Position numbers and translations under genes: made by a program. Below, in pieces: positions 1-6,273 of a stretch of DNA of 6,992 nt. Position 1 is the first letter of the stretch. Every line of letters begins with the position of its first letter. The notes below the pieces were generated by a model. It was not told where the DNA came from. It searched no databases and saw only the letters and a program-made list of their open reading frames with translations. The DNA is from RUG760 sp045642205 (lineage in GTDB: Bacteria > Bacillota > Clostridia > Lachnospirales > Bianqueaceae), in the NCBI GenBank assembly GCA_045642205.1, contig JAZUIK010000105.1:1-6992 (forward strand), given 5' to 3'.

Positions 1-441
1 CAGATCCTGGACCTTGTCGATGCAGGCGGTGATACATGTATTCGGAAGAGACCGGTCAATCGGAACAGAACGCGTCAGCATGGTACGTTCCTTCGTGACT
101 ACAGGCTGTGCATCCCGGTAACCAAGAGAATGAAGGATCCGGTGCATGGTCATGGGATCAGCGACTTCGGTTTCATATTCCTCTCTGGTAGCGGTAGTTT
201 GATCCACCAGTTTTCCCTTGAAGGTAACCATACCGACAGTCTTTCCAGTAGAAAGATCGGTCCCCATACGGATCCTAAGGGCTTGATTCGAAGAACGGAT
301 CTCACCGGCTTCGTTGTCAAAATAGGTGTCAGTTTCCTGAATGTGGGAAAGGTATAGGTAGCCTTGATCTTTTAGAGACTTTTCCAGTTCTTCCGGCGTC
401 ATCCTGCCAGAAAGCTGAAGCTTGGTTTCTACTTCAATCAT
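1..441 (-). CDS. CYTH-domain protein (CyaB/ThTPase-like), 3' end beyond window
   Basis: Reading leftward from an ATG at 441, 147 codons stay open to the window edge, so only the N-terminal part is visible. The start carries the CYTH signature ExExK (E3, E5, K7). Further family features follow: TYFDN at 39-43, ALRIR at 54-58, FKG at 74-76, an acidic REEYETE stretch at 86-92, a KER at 117-119, and DKVQDL just at the edge, where the family has a strand ending in an acidic cluster. CYTH enzymes are cytosolic and act on triphosphates with divalent metal (class IV adenylate cyclase, thiamine triphosphatase, tripolyphosphatase); which substrate applies here cannot be told. A Shine-Dalgarno GAGGAAC lies at 446-452, close upstream of the ATG. 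A nearby ATG further upstream is out of frame and soon stops. The gene lies downstream of the ATPase gene and repeat copy A, in the same orientation. Domain call firm, specific function open. Confidence 0.9.
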   Translation of the reverse strand, partial: MIEVETKLQLSGRMTPEELEKSLKDQGYLYLSHIQETDTYFDNEAGEIRSSNQALRIRMGTDLSTGKTVGMVTFKGKLVDQTTATREEYETEVADPMTMHRILHSLGYRDAQPVVTKERTMLTRSVPIDRSLPNTCITACIDKVQDL

Positions 442-469
442 ATATGTTCCTCATGTGTAAGTGATGCTC

Positions 470-497
470 GGGTGTTTGTGGTTTAGCACAAACACCC
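470..497. repeat. Perfect 11-bp inverted repeat upstream of the CYTH gene
   Basis: GGGTGTTTGTG at 470-480 is followed by a 6-nt loop and its exact reverse complement at 487-497. In a minus-strand transcript it would form a hairpin about 30 nt before the CYTH start codon. No U-tract follows on either strand, so a terminator role is doubtful. Its right arm is also the left edge (AAACACCC) of repeat copy A, so the left arm may be the inverted end of that repeat family rather than a host regulatory hairpin. Confidence 0.6.
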
Positions 498-613
498 ATT
501 TTTCAAAGGATAAGTTATTTGAATGCACAAATAAGATCTGACCCCAAATGCACAACTACCACTTGTCTCTGACCTGAGTGGTATAATACCAGTTATCTCT
601 GACCAAAGTGGTA
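490..613 (-). repeat. Compound intergenic repeat, copy A
   Basis: This stretch holds, left to right on the plus strand: one 24-bp unit beginning AAACACCCATTTTTC (490-513); a linker; an AATGCACAACTACC segment; and two 27-bp interrupted palindromes, 557-583 (arms TACCACT/AGTGGTA) and 587-613 (arms TACCA/TGGTA). Positions 490-583 align without gaps to 2114-2207 in copy B, with 89 of 94 bases identical by my count. TCTGACC cores occur at 537, 568 and 598. The copy overlaps the 3' end of the ATPase gene and supplies its stop codon. It is probably a dispersed mobile repeat or a remnant transposon end; no transposase gene is in the window. Confidence 0.85.
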
Positions 614-2011
614 GTCTGGAACTACTAAATTCTGCAGATCGACTGGATCCACGATAAAGTTTTCCGCATACGGAGAAGGAAGAAATCCTAATGTGTACAG
701 AGGATAGGTCTTGAATCCGTCACCGCCACCTACATTTGTGTCAGCAATTTTTACGGCAGGATGCTTTCCATATTTCTCGGGTTTGCCCAGTACATATTTC
801 ATGCTTGTTGCTCGATTGTTTGTCGACTTGCATTCAACGATGACAGTGTCCCCTCTGAAACTGACGATAAAGTCAAGTTCGGGGGAACCACTTGGTGCAT
901 GATAATAATACAGCCCATACTCCTGATTATATAATGCCGCTGCGACCATGTTTTCTAAAATCGCGCCTTTGTAAGAGCTTAAGTCTCCAGCCAGGATTTT
1001 GGCAGCAGTATCCTGATCGAGTTGCGATACTAATAGCCCTGTGTCTGCATAGAAAACTTTAAATTCAGAAGGTATTTTTGCTCCTTCCAAAGGAGATGAG
1101 ATTTCTTTAATATTAAAGGATTTCACTACCAGACCGACGTCAACAAGATATTGCAGACCATCCGCCTTTTCGGTGCTTTTTCCCGAGGTGTTGACAAGAC
1201 TATATTGAAACTTTTTATAATCCTTTGATAACTGTGCAGGCAAAGATAGTAAACAAGCCTCCGCACGAAGTTTTAGCGTTTCATTTATCTTGTCGTTGCC
1301 ACCTGCATCCTTGTATCTTCCAAAATCATCCCTGATAGAAGAAAGAATTCTATTTTGGATCTGCCGTACTGCATTCAAATCATGGTTTGAAAAGAACGTG
1401 CTGACTGCTTCGGGCATTCCACCGACAATAAGATACTGCAGATATAATGAACGCAAGCTTTCATGAATAGATTTATTGATCATTGTTCCTGAACGGAGAC
1501 AGTTTTCAACATAAGCTTTGACATCATCTGTGATACCTGCATTTATCAGGAATTCTTTAAACGACAATGGATGCATTACTAATGATTCTTCATATCCAAC
1601 AGGAACTCCACGGGTGTACGGTTCGCGAAAGCCTTTGACGCCTAAAAAACTACCTGTAGCGATCACATCATAGCGCCCGTCTGTATCCCAGTATTTCAGA
1701 GAACTTCTTGCATTCGGGCAATCTTGTATTTCGTCTAAGATTAAGAGAGTTTTTTTCGGTATAAATCTGGCCGAAGGGGAATTCGCAGTGATTGCCATGA
1801 CCATCATATCTACATCAAAATCACCGGAAAAAGCTGAATGGAGTGATTGATTCGAACGAAGATCCAAATAAACGACTGACTTGTAAAACTGTTTACCAAA
1901 TTCTCGCACAATATATGTTTTTCCAGTCTGACGAAGACCACTTAATACAAGAGGATGGTGTTCTCTGCGTTTCCATTTTACTAATTGGTCCCAAATAGAG
2001 CGTTTCAGCAT
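593..2011 (-). CDS. AAA+ ATPase with C-terminal DUF4143 (PD-(D/E)XK-like) domain
   Basis: The 472-aa protein has a P-loop ATPase domain of the AAA_14 type: Walker A GLRQTGKT at 25-32, Walker B LLILDEIQ at 89-96, and a sensor-like ATGS at 118-121. The family-typical HPLSFKEFL follows at 147-155. The DUF4143 part shows LIVGGMPEAV near 195-204 and, late in the protein, ELDFIV with E378/D380 and VECK with E393/K395, the spacing of a PD-(D/E)XK nuclease fold. The family is widespread and often multi-copy in anaerobes and archaea; its biological role is unsettled, and whether this copy cuts nucleic acid is unknown. The start is backed by AAGGAGG at 2020-2026, nine bases or so upstream. The last six residues (YHFGQR) and stop are encoded by repeat copy A, which suggests that repeat insertion remodelled the 3' end. 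Base composition is visibly more AT-rich than in the antiporter gene, fitting horizontal transfer. Confidence 0.92.
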   Translation of the reverse strand: MLKRSIWDQLVKWKRREHHPLVLSGLRQTGKTYIVREFGKQFYKSVVYLDLRSNQSLHSAFSGDFDVDMMVMAITANSPSARFIPKKTLLILDEIQDCPNARSSLKYWDTDGRYDVIATGSFLGVKGFREPYTRGVPVGYEESLVMHPLSFKEFLINAGITDDVKAYVENCLRSGTMINKSIHESLRSLYLQYLIVGGMPEAVSTFFSNHDLNAVRQIQNRILSSIRDDFGRYKDAGGNDKINETLKLRAEACLLSLPAQLSKDYKKFQYSLVNTSGKSTEKADGLQYLVDVGLVVKSFNIKEISSPLEGAKIPSEFKVFYADTGLLVSQLDQDTAAKILAGDLSSYKGAILENMVAAALYNQEYGLYYYHAPSGSPELDFIVSFRGDTVIVECKSTNNRATSMKYVLGKPEKYGKHPAVKIADTNVGGGDGFKTYPLYTLGFLPSPYAENFIVDPVDLQNLVVPDYHFGQR

Positions 2012-2036
2012 GGCTATTTCCTCCTTGTGTATTCAT

Positions 2037-2064
2037 ATCATATCATAGAACACCCAAAATTCAA
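2037..2064 (-). promoter_or_regulatory. Predicted promoter of the ATPase gene
   Basis: On the minus strand a -35 like TTGAAT (2059-2064) and a -10 TATGAT (2037-2042) are separated by 16 bp, placing transcription start near 2030, only about 20 bases before the ATG at 2011. The -35 lies inside the gene-proximal 33-bp tandem unit, so the repeat itself contributes the promoter. A second TATGAT overlaps at 2042-2047 but is too close to the -35. Confidence 0.55.
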
Positions 2065-2137
2065 AGGATAAAACGATGCAAAACACCCATTTTTCAAAGG
2101 ATAATTCGGTATGAAACACCCATTTTTCAAAGAATAA
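2048..2137 (-). repeat. Three tandem units of 33-bp period upstream of the ATPase gene
   Basis: A 24-bp unit (plus strand AAACACCCATTTTTCAAAGG, then ATAA) occurs at 2048-2071, 2081-2104 and 2114-2137, each separated by 9 bp of unrelated sequence, so the period is exactly 33 bp, close to three helical turns. The middle and right units differ by one base; the left one is more diverged and forms the -35 of the ATPase promoter. A fourth unit sits alone in copy A at 490-513. The arrangement resembles iterated binding sites for one protein. Confidence 0.8.
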
Positions 2138-2249
2138 GTTATTTGAACGCATAAATAAGGACTGACCCCAAATGCACAACTACCACTTGTCTCTGACCTG
2201 AGTGGTACAAACTACCAGATGTCTCTGACCAAAATGGTACAAATGCACA
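2114..2249 (-). repeat. Compound intergenic repeat, copy B
   Basis: The order is the same as in copy A: the 24-bp unit (2114-2137), linker, AAATGCACA at 2171-2179, then 27-bp palindromes at 2181-2207 and 2213-2239. The copy ends with a second AAATGCACA at 2241-2249, so this 9-mer flanks the palindrome pair. TCTGACC-type cores are at 2161 (first base changed), 2192 and 2224. The right end abuts the lipoprotein stop codon (2250-2252). It fills most of the 238-bp gap between the two genes, and there is no room for a further gene. Confidence 0.85.
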
Positions 2250-3290
2250 TTATTCGTTGAGCAGGTCTTTGATTTCCTGGACAGTCAAACCAGCCAGGGG
2301 ATGATGCTCTGTGTTGAAACGAGGATAGAGTACCGAATCTGCAACGATGGCCGTACAATAAGTGGTGGCCGGACACCATGAATCCCAATCCAAAGGAATG
2401 GAAAAATATTTTTCACCCAGTCGTATATCGGTGTTTATAGGAGAACGTGTTTCACATAAACAGAGAAGATAGGTCTCACCATTAATATATGGCGGATCGA
2501 TCGGGAGACAATAGCGAACCATATTGGTTTCTTTTACTTCATCAGAAATTCGATTGACAGTAAAAAACCAACCGGTGGATCCCTTCAGCCGACGGATCGT
2601 CCGGAAGATAACAACACTTTCCATCGGATTAACATATTGCGTTTTGACAGCTTTAGCCACGACAACGGCATCTGCATAATCCAGAATCTCCTGTACAGAC
2701 TGATATGCAGGGGCGGCATATCCCAATCCCACGGTTTCCTTTTCGTAGCCATCGATCTCCCAAACCATCAGATCACAATCTCCTTTGTTGAAAGACGAAC
2801 GATTCAATTCATCGTTCCAGATGGCATCTCCGCGCAGACGATAATGATAGATCGTATTATCGATCTTTATATCAAAACGATCATCGTTTGTGTCGGTGTA
2901 TTCTGCATGATCTTCTGTAGCGTAGCAATAGGCAGAAGAAGCGGTGTCTCTACGAAAGGTGAACCAGTAAAATGTGACGGTAATCTCATTGTCCTCAGAA
3001 AGAAATCGGACCAGAAAATCACTGGGAATGTATTCATGCGTATCTTCTATGGAAACAGGCTCTGCAGTGGACAGCATATCCAAAAACTGTTTTGCCGTGT
3101 TGCTGCCCAGGGTGGAGGCGTATTGTTTGTATAGCAGTTGGACAGATGTGATGTCATCGTGATCGATCCCGATCCGCTCCCAGAAAGAAAGCAGCGAATC
3201 CGAGGGGGCAAAGGAGGTCGCAGGAGCAGGCTGACAAGCTGTTGTTAGCAGAAGACAGCACAGTATAATGCAGAACAAACTTTTTTTCAT
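2250..3290 (-). CDS. Predicted secreted lipoprotein, function unknown
   Basis: Read from the ATG at 3290 the protein is 346 aa. It opens with MKK, a hydrophobic stretch at residues 5-15 and a lipobox TTAC with the modifiable cysteine at residue 19, so it should be exported, lipidated and anchored on the outer face of the membrane. The rest is soluble, with many aromatic and acidic residues. The stretch YADAVVVAKAV (around residue 205) followed by RRLKG and later NGETYLLCL resembles a pattern common in Firmicute lipoproteins of unknown role, where a predicted beta-sandwich begins with SD-hVVhGkV. No catalytic motif is visible. Repeat copies B and C lie on either side. I see no convincing promoter between copy C and the start, so its expression may depend on sequence within the repeat. 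Confidence 0.85.
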   Translation of the reverse strand: MKKSLFCIILCCLLLTTACQPAPATSFAPSDSLLSFWERIGIDHDDITSVQLLYKQYASTLGSNTAKQFLDMLSTAEPVSIEDTHEYIPSDFLVRFLSEDNEITVTFYWFTFRRDTASSAYCYATEDHAEYTDTNDDRFDIKIDNTIYHYRLRGDAIWNDELNRSSFNKGDCDLMVWEIDGYEKETVGLGYAAPAYQSVQEILDYADAVVVAKAVKTQYVNPMESVVIFRTIRRLKGSTGWFFTVNRISDEVKETNMVRYCLPIDPPYINGETYLLCLCETRSPINTDIRLGEKYFSIPLDWDSWCPATTYCTAIVADSVLYPRFNTEHHPLAGLTVQEIKDLLNE

Positions 3291-3298
3291 GCTACTTA

Positions 3299-3305
3299 CC
3301 CTCCT
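3299..3305 (-). promoter_or_regulatory. Ribosome binding site that fixes the lipoprotein start at 3290
   Basis: AGGAGGG on the minus strand lies 8 bases before the ATG at 3290. The frame is also open upstream to a TTG at 3323, but that would put 11 charged or polar residues before the signal peptide and has no Shine-Dalgarno sequence, so 3290 is preferred. Confidence 0.85.
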
Positions 3306-3326
3306 CGTATCGATTTTGTGCAAACG

Positions 3327-3408
3327 GGGTCTGACCCAAAATGCACAACTACCACTTGTCTCTGACCTGAGTGGTACAAACTACCAGATGTCTCTGACCC
3401 AAATGGTA
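3327..3408 (-). repeat. Compound intergenic repeat, copy C (short form)
   Basis: This copy starts with a small palindrome GGGTCTGACCC (3327-3337), then AAAATGCACAAC, and palindromes at 3350-3376 and 3382-3408. The first palindrome is identical to those of copies A and B; the second matches B except near one arm. The 24-bp AAACACCC units are missing. TCTGACC cores are at 3330, 3361 and 3393. It lies between the divergent lipoprotein and acetyltransferase genes, in the same orientation as copies A and B. Confidence 0.85.
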
Positions 3409-3415
3409 GCTGGCA

Positions 3416-3444
3416 TTGCTTTTACCATGCGTTTCTTGTATTAT
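3416..3444 (+). promoter_or_regulatory. Predicted promoter of the GNAT gene
   Basis: TTGCTT (3416-3421) and TATTAT (3439-3444) are 17 bp apart, giving a start near 3451 and a leader of about 30 bases. It begins just 8 bp beyond repeat copy C. Confidence 0.55.
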
Positions 3445-3482
3445 ACCCCATTAGGATATAAGAAAGTAAGGTACACTTATAT

Positions 3483-4019
3483 ATGGAAAGAAGTTTCAGA
3501 AAGGCAACCAGAGAAGACAGAGCTCGGATCCTGGAGATCTACGATCATATCTTTGAGGCAGAAGAAAAGGGCCCTCGAATCTGTGGATGGAGAAGAGGGG
3601 CATATCCTACGGATGATGTCGCAGATGAAGGGATCGATAGCGGTGAGATGGTGGTCCAGATCGTGAATGGAAACGTGATCGGTTCTGCAAGGTTCAACAA
3701 AGAGCAGGATGATGTGTTCTTCAAAGCACACTGGGAACATGAAGTGCCGGCAGAAGAGATCCTGGTACTGCATACCTTAACGGTAGATCCTCTATGCTCC
3801 GGCATGGGCGGTGGAAAAGCATTTCTTGCTTACTATGAAGAACTGGCCCGCAGCATGGGCTGCACAGAACTGAGAATGGATACCGGCGGACAGAACGTAA
3901 GAGCCCGAAAGATCTATGCTGACATGGGCTTTGTGGAAGCCGATGAGTTCGAGTTTTCCTGGGGCGATGGTCAGCCAAAACATACTGTTATTTTTCTGGA
4001 GAAATATCTGGGAAAGTGA
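3483..4019 (+). CDS. GNAT-family N-acetyltransferase
   Basis: The 178-aa protein has the usual length of a single-domain GNAT enzyme, which transfers an acetyl group from acetyl-CoA to an amine in the cytosol. Motif A is LTVDPLCSGMGGGKAF at 99-114, with the GxGG loop that binds the CoA pyrophosphate; the usual arginine or glutamine at the loop start is replaced by cysteine. Motif B is the family-typical NVRARKIYADMGF at 138-150. The N-terminal ATREDRARILEIYD (8-21) is the normal first strand and helix. The substrate cannot be read from the sequence; small-molecule or protein N-termini are both possible. A weak AAGG at 3468-3471 lies 11 bases before the ATG. It is followed 68 bases later by the antiporter gene on the same strand, with no terminator between, so some co-transcription is likely. 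Confidence 0.92.
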   Translation: MERSFRKATREDRARILEIYDHIFEAEEKGPRICGWRRGAYPTDDVADEGIDSGEMVVQIVNGNVIGSARFNKEQDDVFFKAHWEHEVPAEEILVLHTLTVDPLCSGMGGGKAFLAYYEELARSMGCTELRMDTGGQNVRARKIYADMGFVEADEFEFSWGDGQPKHTVIFLEKYLGK

Positions 4020-4025
4020 TATAAT
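3997..4025 (+). promoter_or_regulatory. Predicted promoter of the antiporter gene, over the GNAT stop
   Basis: A consensus -10 TATAAT (4020-4025) follows the GNAT stop codon directly, and 17 bp upstream is a TGGAGA (3997-4002), four of six matches to the -35 consensus. Transcription would start near 4032, about 55 bases before the antiporter ATG. Confidence 0.5.
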
Positions 4026-4036
4026 GATTCCCGCAC

Positions 4037-4059
4037 GTCAAAAATAAGGCGTCAAAAAT
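4037..4059 (+). repeat. Short direct repeat in the antiporter leader
   Basis: GTCAAAAAT occurs at 4037-4045 and again at 4051-4059, 14 bp apart, just downstream of the predicted transcription start. It may be a regulator site or chance in AT-rich sequence. Confidence 0.3.
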
Positions 4060-4075
4060 TTTTAGTGATTTTATC

Positions 4076-4081
4076 GAGGTG
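4076..4081 (+). promoter_or_regulatory. Ribosome binding site that fixes the antiporter start at 4088
   Basis: GAGGTG lies 6 bases before the ATG at 4088. A possible GTG start at 4079-4081 overlaps this motif and so has no ribosome binding site of its own; it would add only three residues. Confidence 0.75.
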
Positions 4082-4087
4082 TTTATT

Positions 4088-5374
4088 ATGTACGCAATGA
4101 TTACCGTTGCGGTCGCTTTGATGGCAGGTCTTCTGATGACCCGTCTGTTCAAGGCTCTCCACTTCAATTTTCCTGATGTTACCTCTTATCTGCTGGCGGG
4201 TCTGTTGGTTGGACCCTATTGCCTGGGACGTTTAGGTGTTCCCGGTCTTGGATTTAACTCCTTTGAAAATATTGAGGCAATCTCTATCCTTTCCAATGCA
4301 GCCCTTGGCTTCATCGCCTTCTCCATCGGAAGCGAGTTCCGTATGTCCGACATCAAGGCCATCGGTAAGCAGGCGGTAGTGATCGGTATCTTCCAGGCAG
4401 CTTTTGCTACCTTGCTGGTGGATATCGTCCTGATCGCACTGCACTTTGTTTTTGGCAATGAGATCCTTCCTTTCCCTGTATGTATTACTCTGGGCGCCAT
4501 TGCCAGTGCGACCGCACCGGCTGCAACATTGATGGTTGTCCGTCAGTATAAGGCACATGGTCCTCTGACCAAGCTGCTGCTTCCCATTGTTGCACTGGAT
4601 GATGCTGTTGGTCTGGTCATCTTCTCCGTTTCCTTTGGTATCGCACAGGCATTGATCGGCGGTGAGATCAGCGTCTGGTCCGTAGCTGTAGATCCCATGC
4701 TGGAGATCGTTTGCTCTATTGCTCTGGGTTCCCTGATGGGATGGCTGCTGTCTCAGCTGGAAAAACTGTTCTTCTCCGGATCCAACCGTCTGGCGCTGAC
4801 CATTTCCTTCGTCCTTCTGACCATCGGTCTTTCCTCTTTGAAGTTTGAAGTTGGTCCTGTGACCATTTCTTTCTCTTCCCTTCTGGTATGTATGATGCTG
4901 GGTACTGTTTTCTGCAATATGTGTGAGTATTCCGAAGATCTTTTCCAGCGTAGCGATAAGTGGACTGTTCCTCTTACCTGTACCTTCTTTGTAATCTCCG
5001 GTGCTGAACTGGATCTGGGTGTCTTTGCTCAGCCTGCCATGATCGCTGTCGGTGTCATCTACATTCTGGTCCGTTCCATCGGTAAGTATGTGGGTGCCCA
5101 CATGTCCAGCGGATGGGTCAAGACCGAGCCCCTGGTCCACAAGTATCTGGGTATCACTTTGCTTCCCCAGGCCGGTGTTGCACTGGGCATGGTCGTCAGT
5201 GCTTCTGCTCTTGGCGGAACGGAAGCCGTTATTATCCGAAATGTCATCCTGTTTGCCGTTCTCATCTATGAGATCCTTGGTCCTTCCATGACCAAGTGGG
5301 CTCTTGGCAAGGCCGGTGAGATCACGGAGAAGCCCGATCATAAGAAGACCCGTGATCGTTTCAAGCAGGCGTAA
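4088..5374 (+). CDS. Cation:proton antiporter, CPA2 type
   Basis: A 428-aa integral membrane protein, almost wholly hydrophobic, with roughly a dozen predicted membrane segments and a short charged C-terminal tail (about 409-428). It should exchange protons for Na+ or K+ across the cytoplasmic membrane. The core motif SATAPAATL (140-148) precedes ALDDAVGL (169-176); the paired aspartates D171-D172 match the DD ion-binding pair of electrogenic members such as NapA, rather than the ND of electroneutral ones. RSIGKYVGA (329-337) carries a lysine in the place of the NapA helix-10 lysine, and LLPQAGVALG (358-367) is another family hallmark. There is no C-terminal TrkA-N/RCK domain as in KefB/KefC, so ligand gating of that sort is absent. 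It lies downstream of the GNAT gene and ends at a strong terminator. Family call is firm; ion choice is not. Confidence 0.93.
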   Translation: MYAMITVAVALMAGLLMTRLFKALHFNFPDVTSYLLAGLLVGPYCLGRLGVPGLGFNSFENIEAISILSNAALGFIAFSIGSEFRMSDIKAIGKQAVVIGIFQAAFATLLVDIVLIALHFVFGNEILPFPVCITLGAIASATAPAATLMVVRQYKAHGPLTKLLLPIVALDDAVGLVIFSVSFGIAQALIGGEISVWSVAVDPMLEIVCSIALGSLMGWLLSQLEKLFFSGSNRLALTISFVLLTIGLSSLKFEVGPVTISFSSLLVCMMLGTVFCNMCEYSEDLFQRSDKWTVPLTCTFFVISGAELDLGVFAQPAMIAVGVIYILVRSIGKYVGAHMSSGWVKTEPLVHKYLGITLLPQAGVALGMVVSASALGGTEAVIIRNVILFAVLIYEILGPSMTKWALGKAGEITEKPDHKKTRDRFKQA

Positions 5375-5408
5375 AGCACAGGAAAAAACCAATAAAAGAC
5401 AAAAAACG

Positions 5409-5446
5409 AAGCCCCGGCATCATCACGATGACCGGGGCTTTTGCTT
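5409..5446. terminator. Intrinsic terminator after the antiporter, probably bidirectional
   Basis: AAGCCCCGG (5409-5417) pairs with CCGGGGCTT (5432-5440). The inner TCAT/ATGA pairs around a CACG loop, leaving a two-base bulge. A TTTTGCTT tail follows on the plus strand, and an A-rich run (5401-5406) gives a U-tract on the minus strand. Confidence 0.9.
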
Positions 5447-5483
5447 GCACGGCTTTTGACTGCAATTTTAAAGTACCGCTTCA

Positions 5484-5512
5484 ATGACGATGTTCCTTCT
5501 ACGGCATATACT
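5484..5512 (+). promoter_or_regulatory. Predicted promoter of the 215-aa gene
   Basis: ATGACG (5484-5489, four of six matches) and TATACT (5507-5512, five of six) are 17 bp apart. Start would be near 5519, about 40 bases before the ATG. The preceding terminator means the gene needs a promoter of its own. Confidence 0.5.
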
Positions 5513-5559
5513 GTTACCAGAAACAAACAGAAAAGAGATGATTTTAGGAGGACACAGAT

Positions 5560-6207
5560 ATGAATCTGAAAGAAGCATTCCGTTTACAGAACAAACTGCA
5601 GCAGCTCTCCTATGAGGCTGGCAATATTCTGTCCAATGAGAGAAATATCATCGAGACTAAGAACACTCACCTGAGGAAAAAGGTCATGCCTGAGGTGGAG
5701 AATGAGGTCATTATGGAGGCTCCGTCGACCGACTACGCCGATCGCATCAATGAGATGTGCGACTTTTTCATGTGGCTCATCGATGAAAGAGAAGCCCTCA
5801 GCAAGGCGATCTACGAAGCCAAACTCAAGATGACGAGCAGTAACGGTGGTTTCGATAACATCGCCGGTATCAACCGGGCCCGTCGTGAGGCCTTCAATAT
5901 CTTCCGCAGAATGGCGGAGCTCAGATCTTACGAAAAGGAGATCCCTAACGGAGGATATGGCTACCGTTTCACCCCGGAAGGTAATCAGGTCACCTACAAG
6001 TGTGATCTGAAAAAGGTGGTCACCATCAACTATGACCGCAATAAGGTCAAGGCCTATGCGAGCCAGTTAGGCCGCAGGGCAGATGAGGACTCTGCCGCCA
6101 TGGACATGGAACTCATCATGAGCCAGGTGGAGTACGAACCCACTGTGGATGTCAACGACAGTTTTTCATCCATCTTCGAGGCATTCTGCGAGAGCCGAAA
6201 GGCTTGA
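5560..6207 (+). CDS. Conserved-looking hypothetical protein, 215 aa
   Basis: I do not recognise a named family. The start is well supported by AGGAGG at 5546-5551, 8 bases before the ATG. The protein is soluble, without a signal peptide or membrane segment. The N-terminal half (residues 1-35 and about 60-90) is predicted to be helical with coiled-coil-like spacing of leucines and charged residues, and has a basic LRKKVMPE at 38-45. A second helical part (about 104-122, rich in arginine) leads to a glycine and aromatic segment GGYGYRF (131-137) and strand-forming YKCDLKKVVTINYD (145-158). The tail is acidic. It is monocistronic by position and lies 28 bases upstream of the inverted-repeat RNA segment, with no terminator between, so its transcript may continue into that RNA. 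A link to the RNA is only positional. Confidence 0.85.
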   Translation: MNLKEAFRLQNKLQQLSYEAGNILSNERNIIETKNTHLRKKVMPEVENEVIMEAPSTDYADRINEMCDFFMWLIDEREALSKAIYEAKLKMTSSNGGFDNIAGINRARREAFNIFRRMAELRSYEKEIPNGGYGYRFTPEGNQVTYKCDLKKVVTINYDRNKVKAYASQLGRRADEDSAAMDMELIMSQVEYEPTVDVNDSFSSIFEAFCESRKA

Positions 6208-6233
6208 GCAGGGTGCTGAATTCCTGAAATAAA
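6204..6233 (+). promoter_or_regulatory. Possible promoter of the structured RNA
   Basis: TTGAGC (6204-6209) overlaps the stop codon of the upstream gene, and AATAAA (6228-6233) lies 18 bp further on; each has four of six consensus matches. The predicted start near 6240 falls at the outer end of the left inverted arm. Weak sequence, but the position fits. Confidence 0.3.
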
Positions 6234-6235
6234 GG

Positions 6236-6273
6236 CTTTTGCTGTCGGCCCGGCCGGGTACAACGTCATGAAA
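6236..6273 (+). repeat. Left arm of a 38-bp inverted repeat
   Basis: It begins CTTTTGCTGTCGG and is the reverse complement of 6695-6732 at 34 of 38 positions. As RNA, the four differences are a C-A mismatch (6249/6719), a G-U pair (6258/6710), a G-G mismatch (6265/6703) and a U-C mismatch (6269/6699). It could be the basal stem of the RNA, a terminal inverted repeat of a small mobile element, or both. Confidence 0.85.

Noticed and set aside
130..357. 75-codon plus-strand frame in the CYTH gene
   Set aside because: Shadow of the CYTH coding sequence, which has the family motifs on the other strand.
2048..2137. CRISPR array
   Set aside because: Repeats of 24 bp are separated by only 9 bp, far too short for spacers, and there are only three units with no cas genes.
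2637..3134. 165-codon open frame on the plus strand inside the lipoprotein gene
   Set aside because: It is antisense to a gene with a clear signal peptide and ribosome binding site; its translation shows no domain.
490..3408. Integron-like cassette array with attC sites
   Set aside because: The layout is similar, but the repeats lack the RYYYAAC/GTTRRRY core sites, and no integrase gene is visible.
3268..3666. 132-codon plus-strand frame crossing repeat copy C
   Set aside because: It starts inside the lipoprotein signal sequence on the opposite strand, crosses the repeat, and ends in the wrong frame of the GNAT gene.
4232..5392. 386-codon open frame on the minus strand opposite the antiporter
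   Set aside because: The translation is a hydrophilic Q/D/T-rich shadow of the membrane protein gene, with no ribosome binding site or motif.
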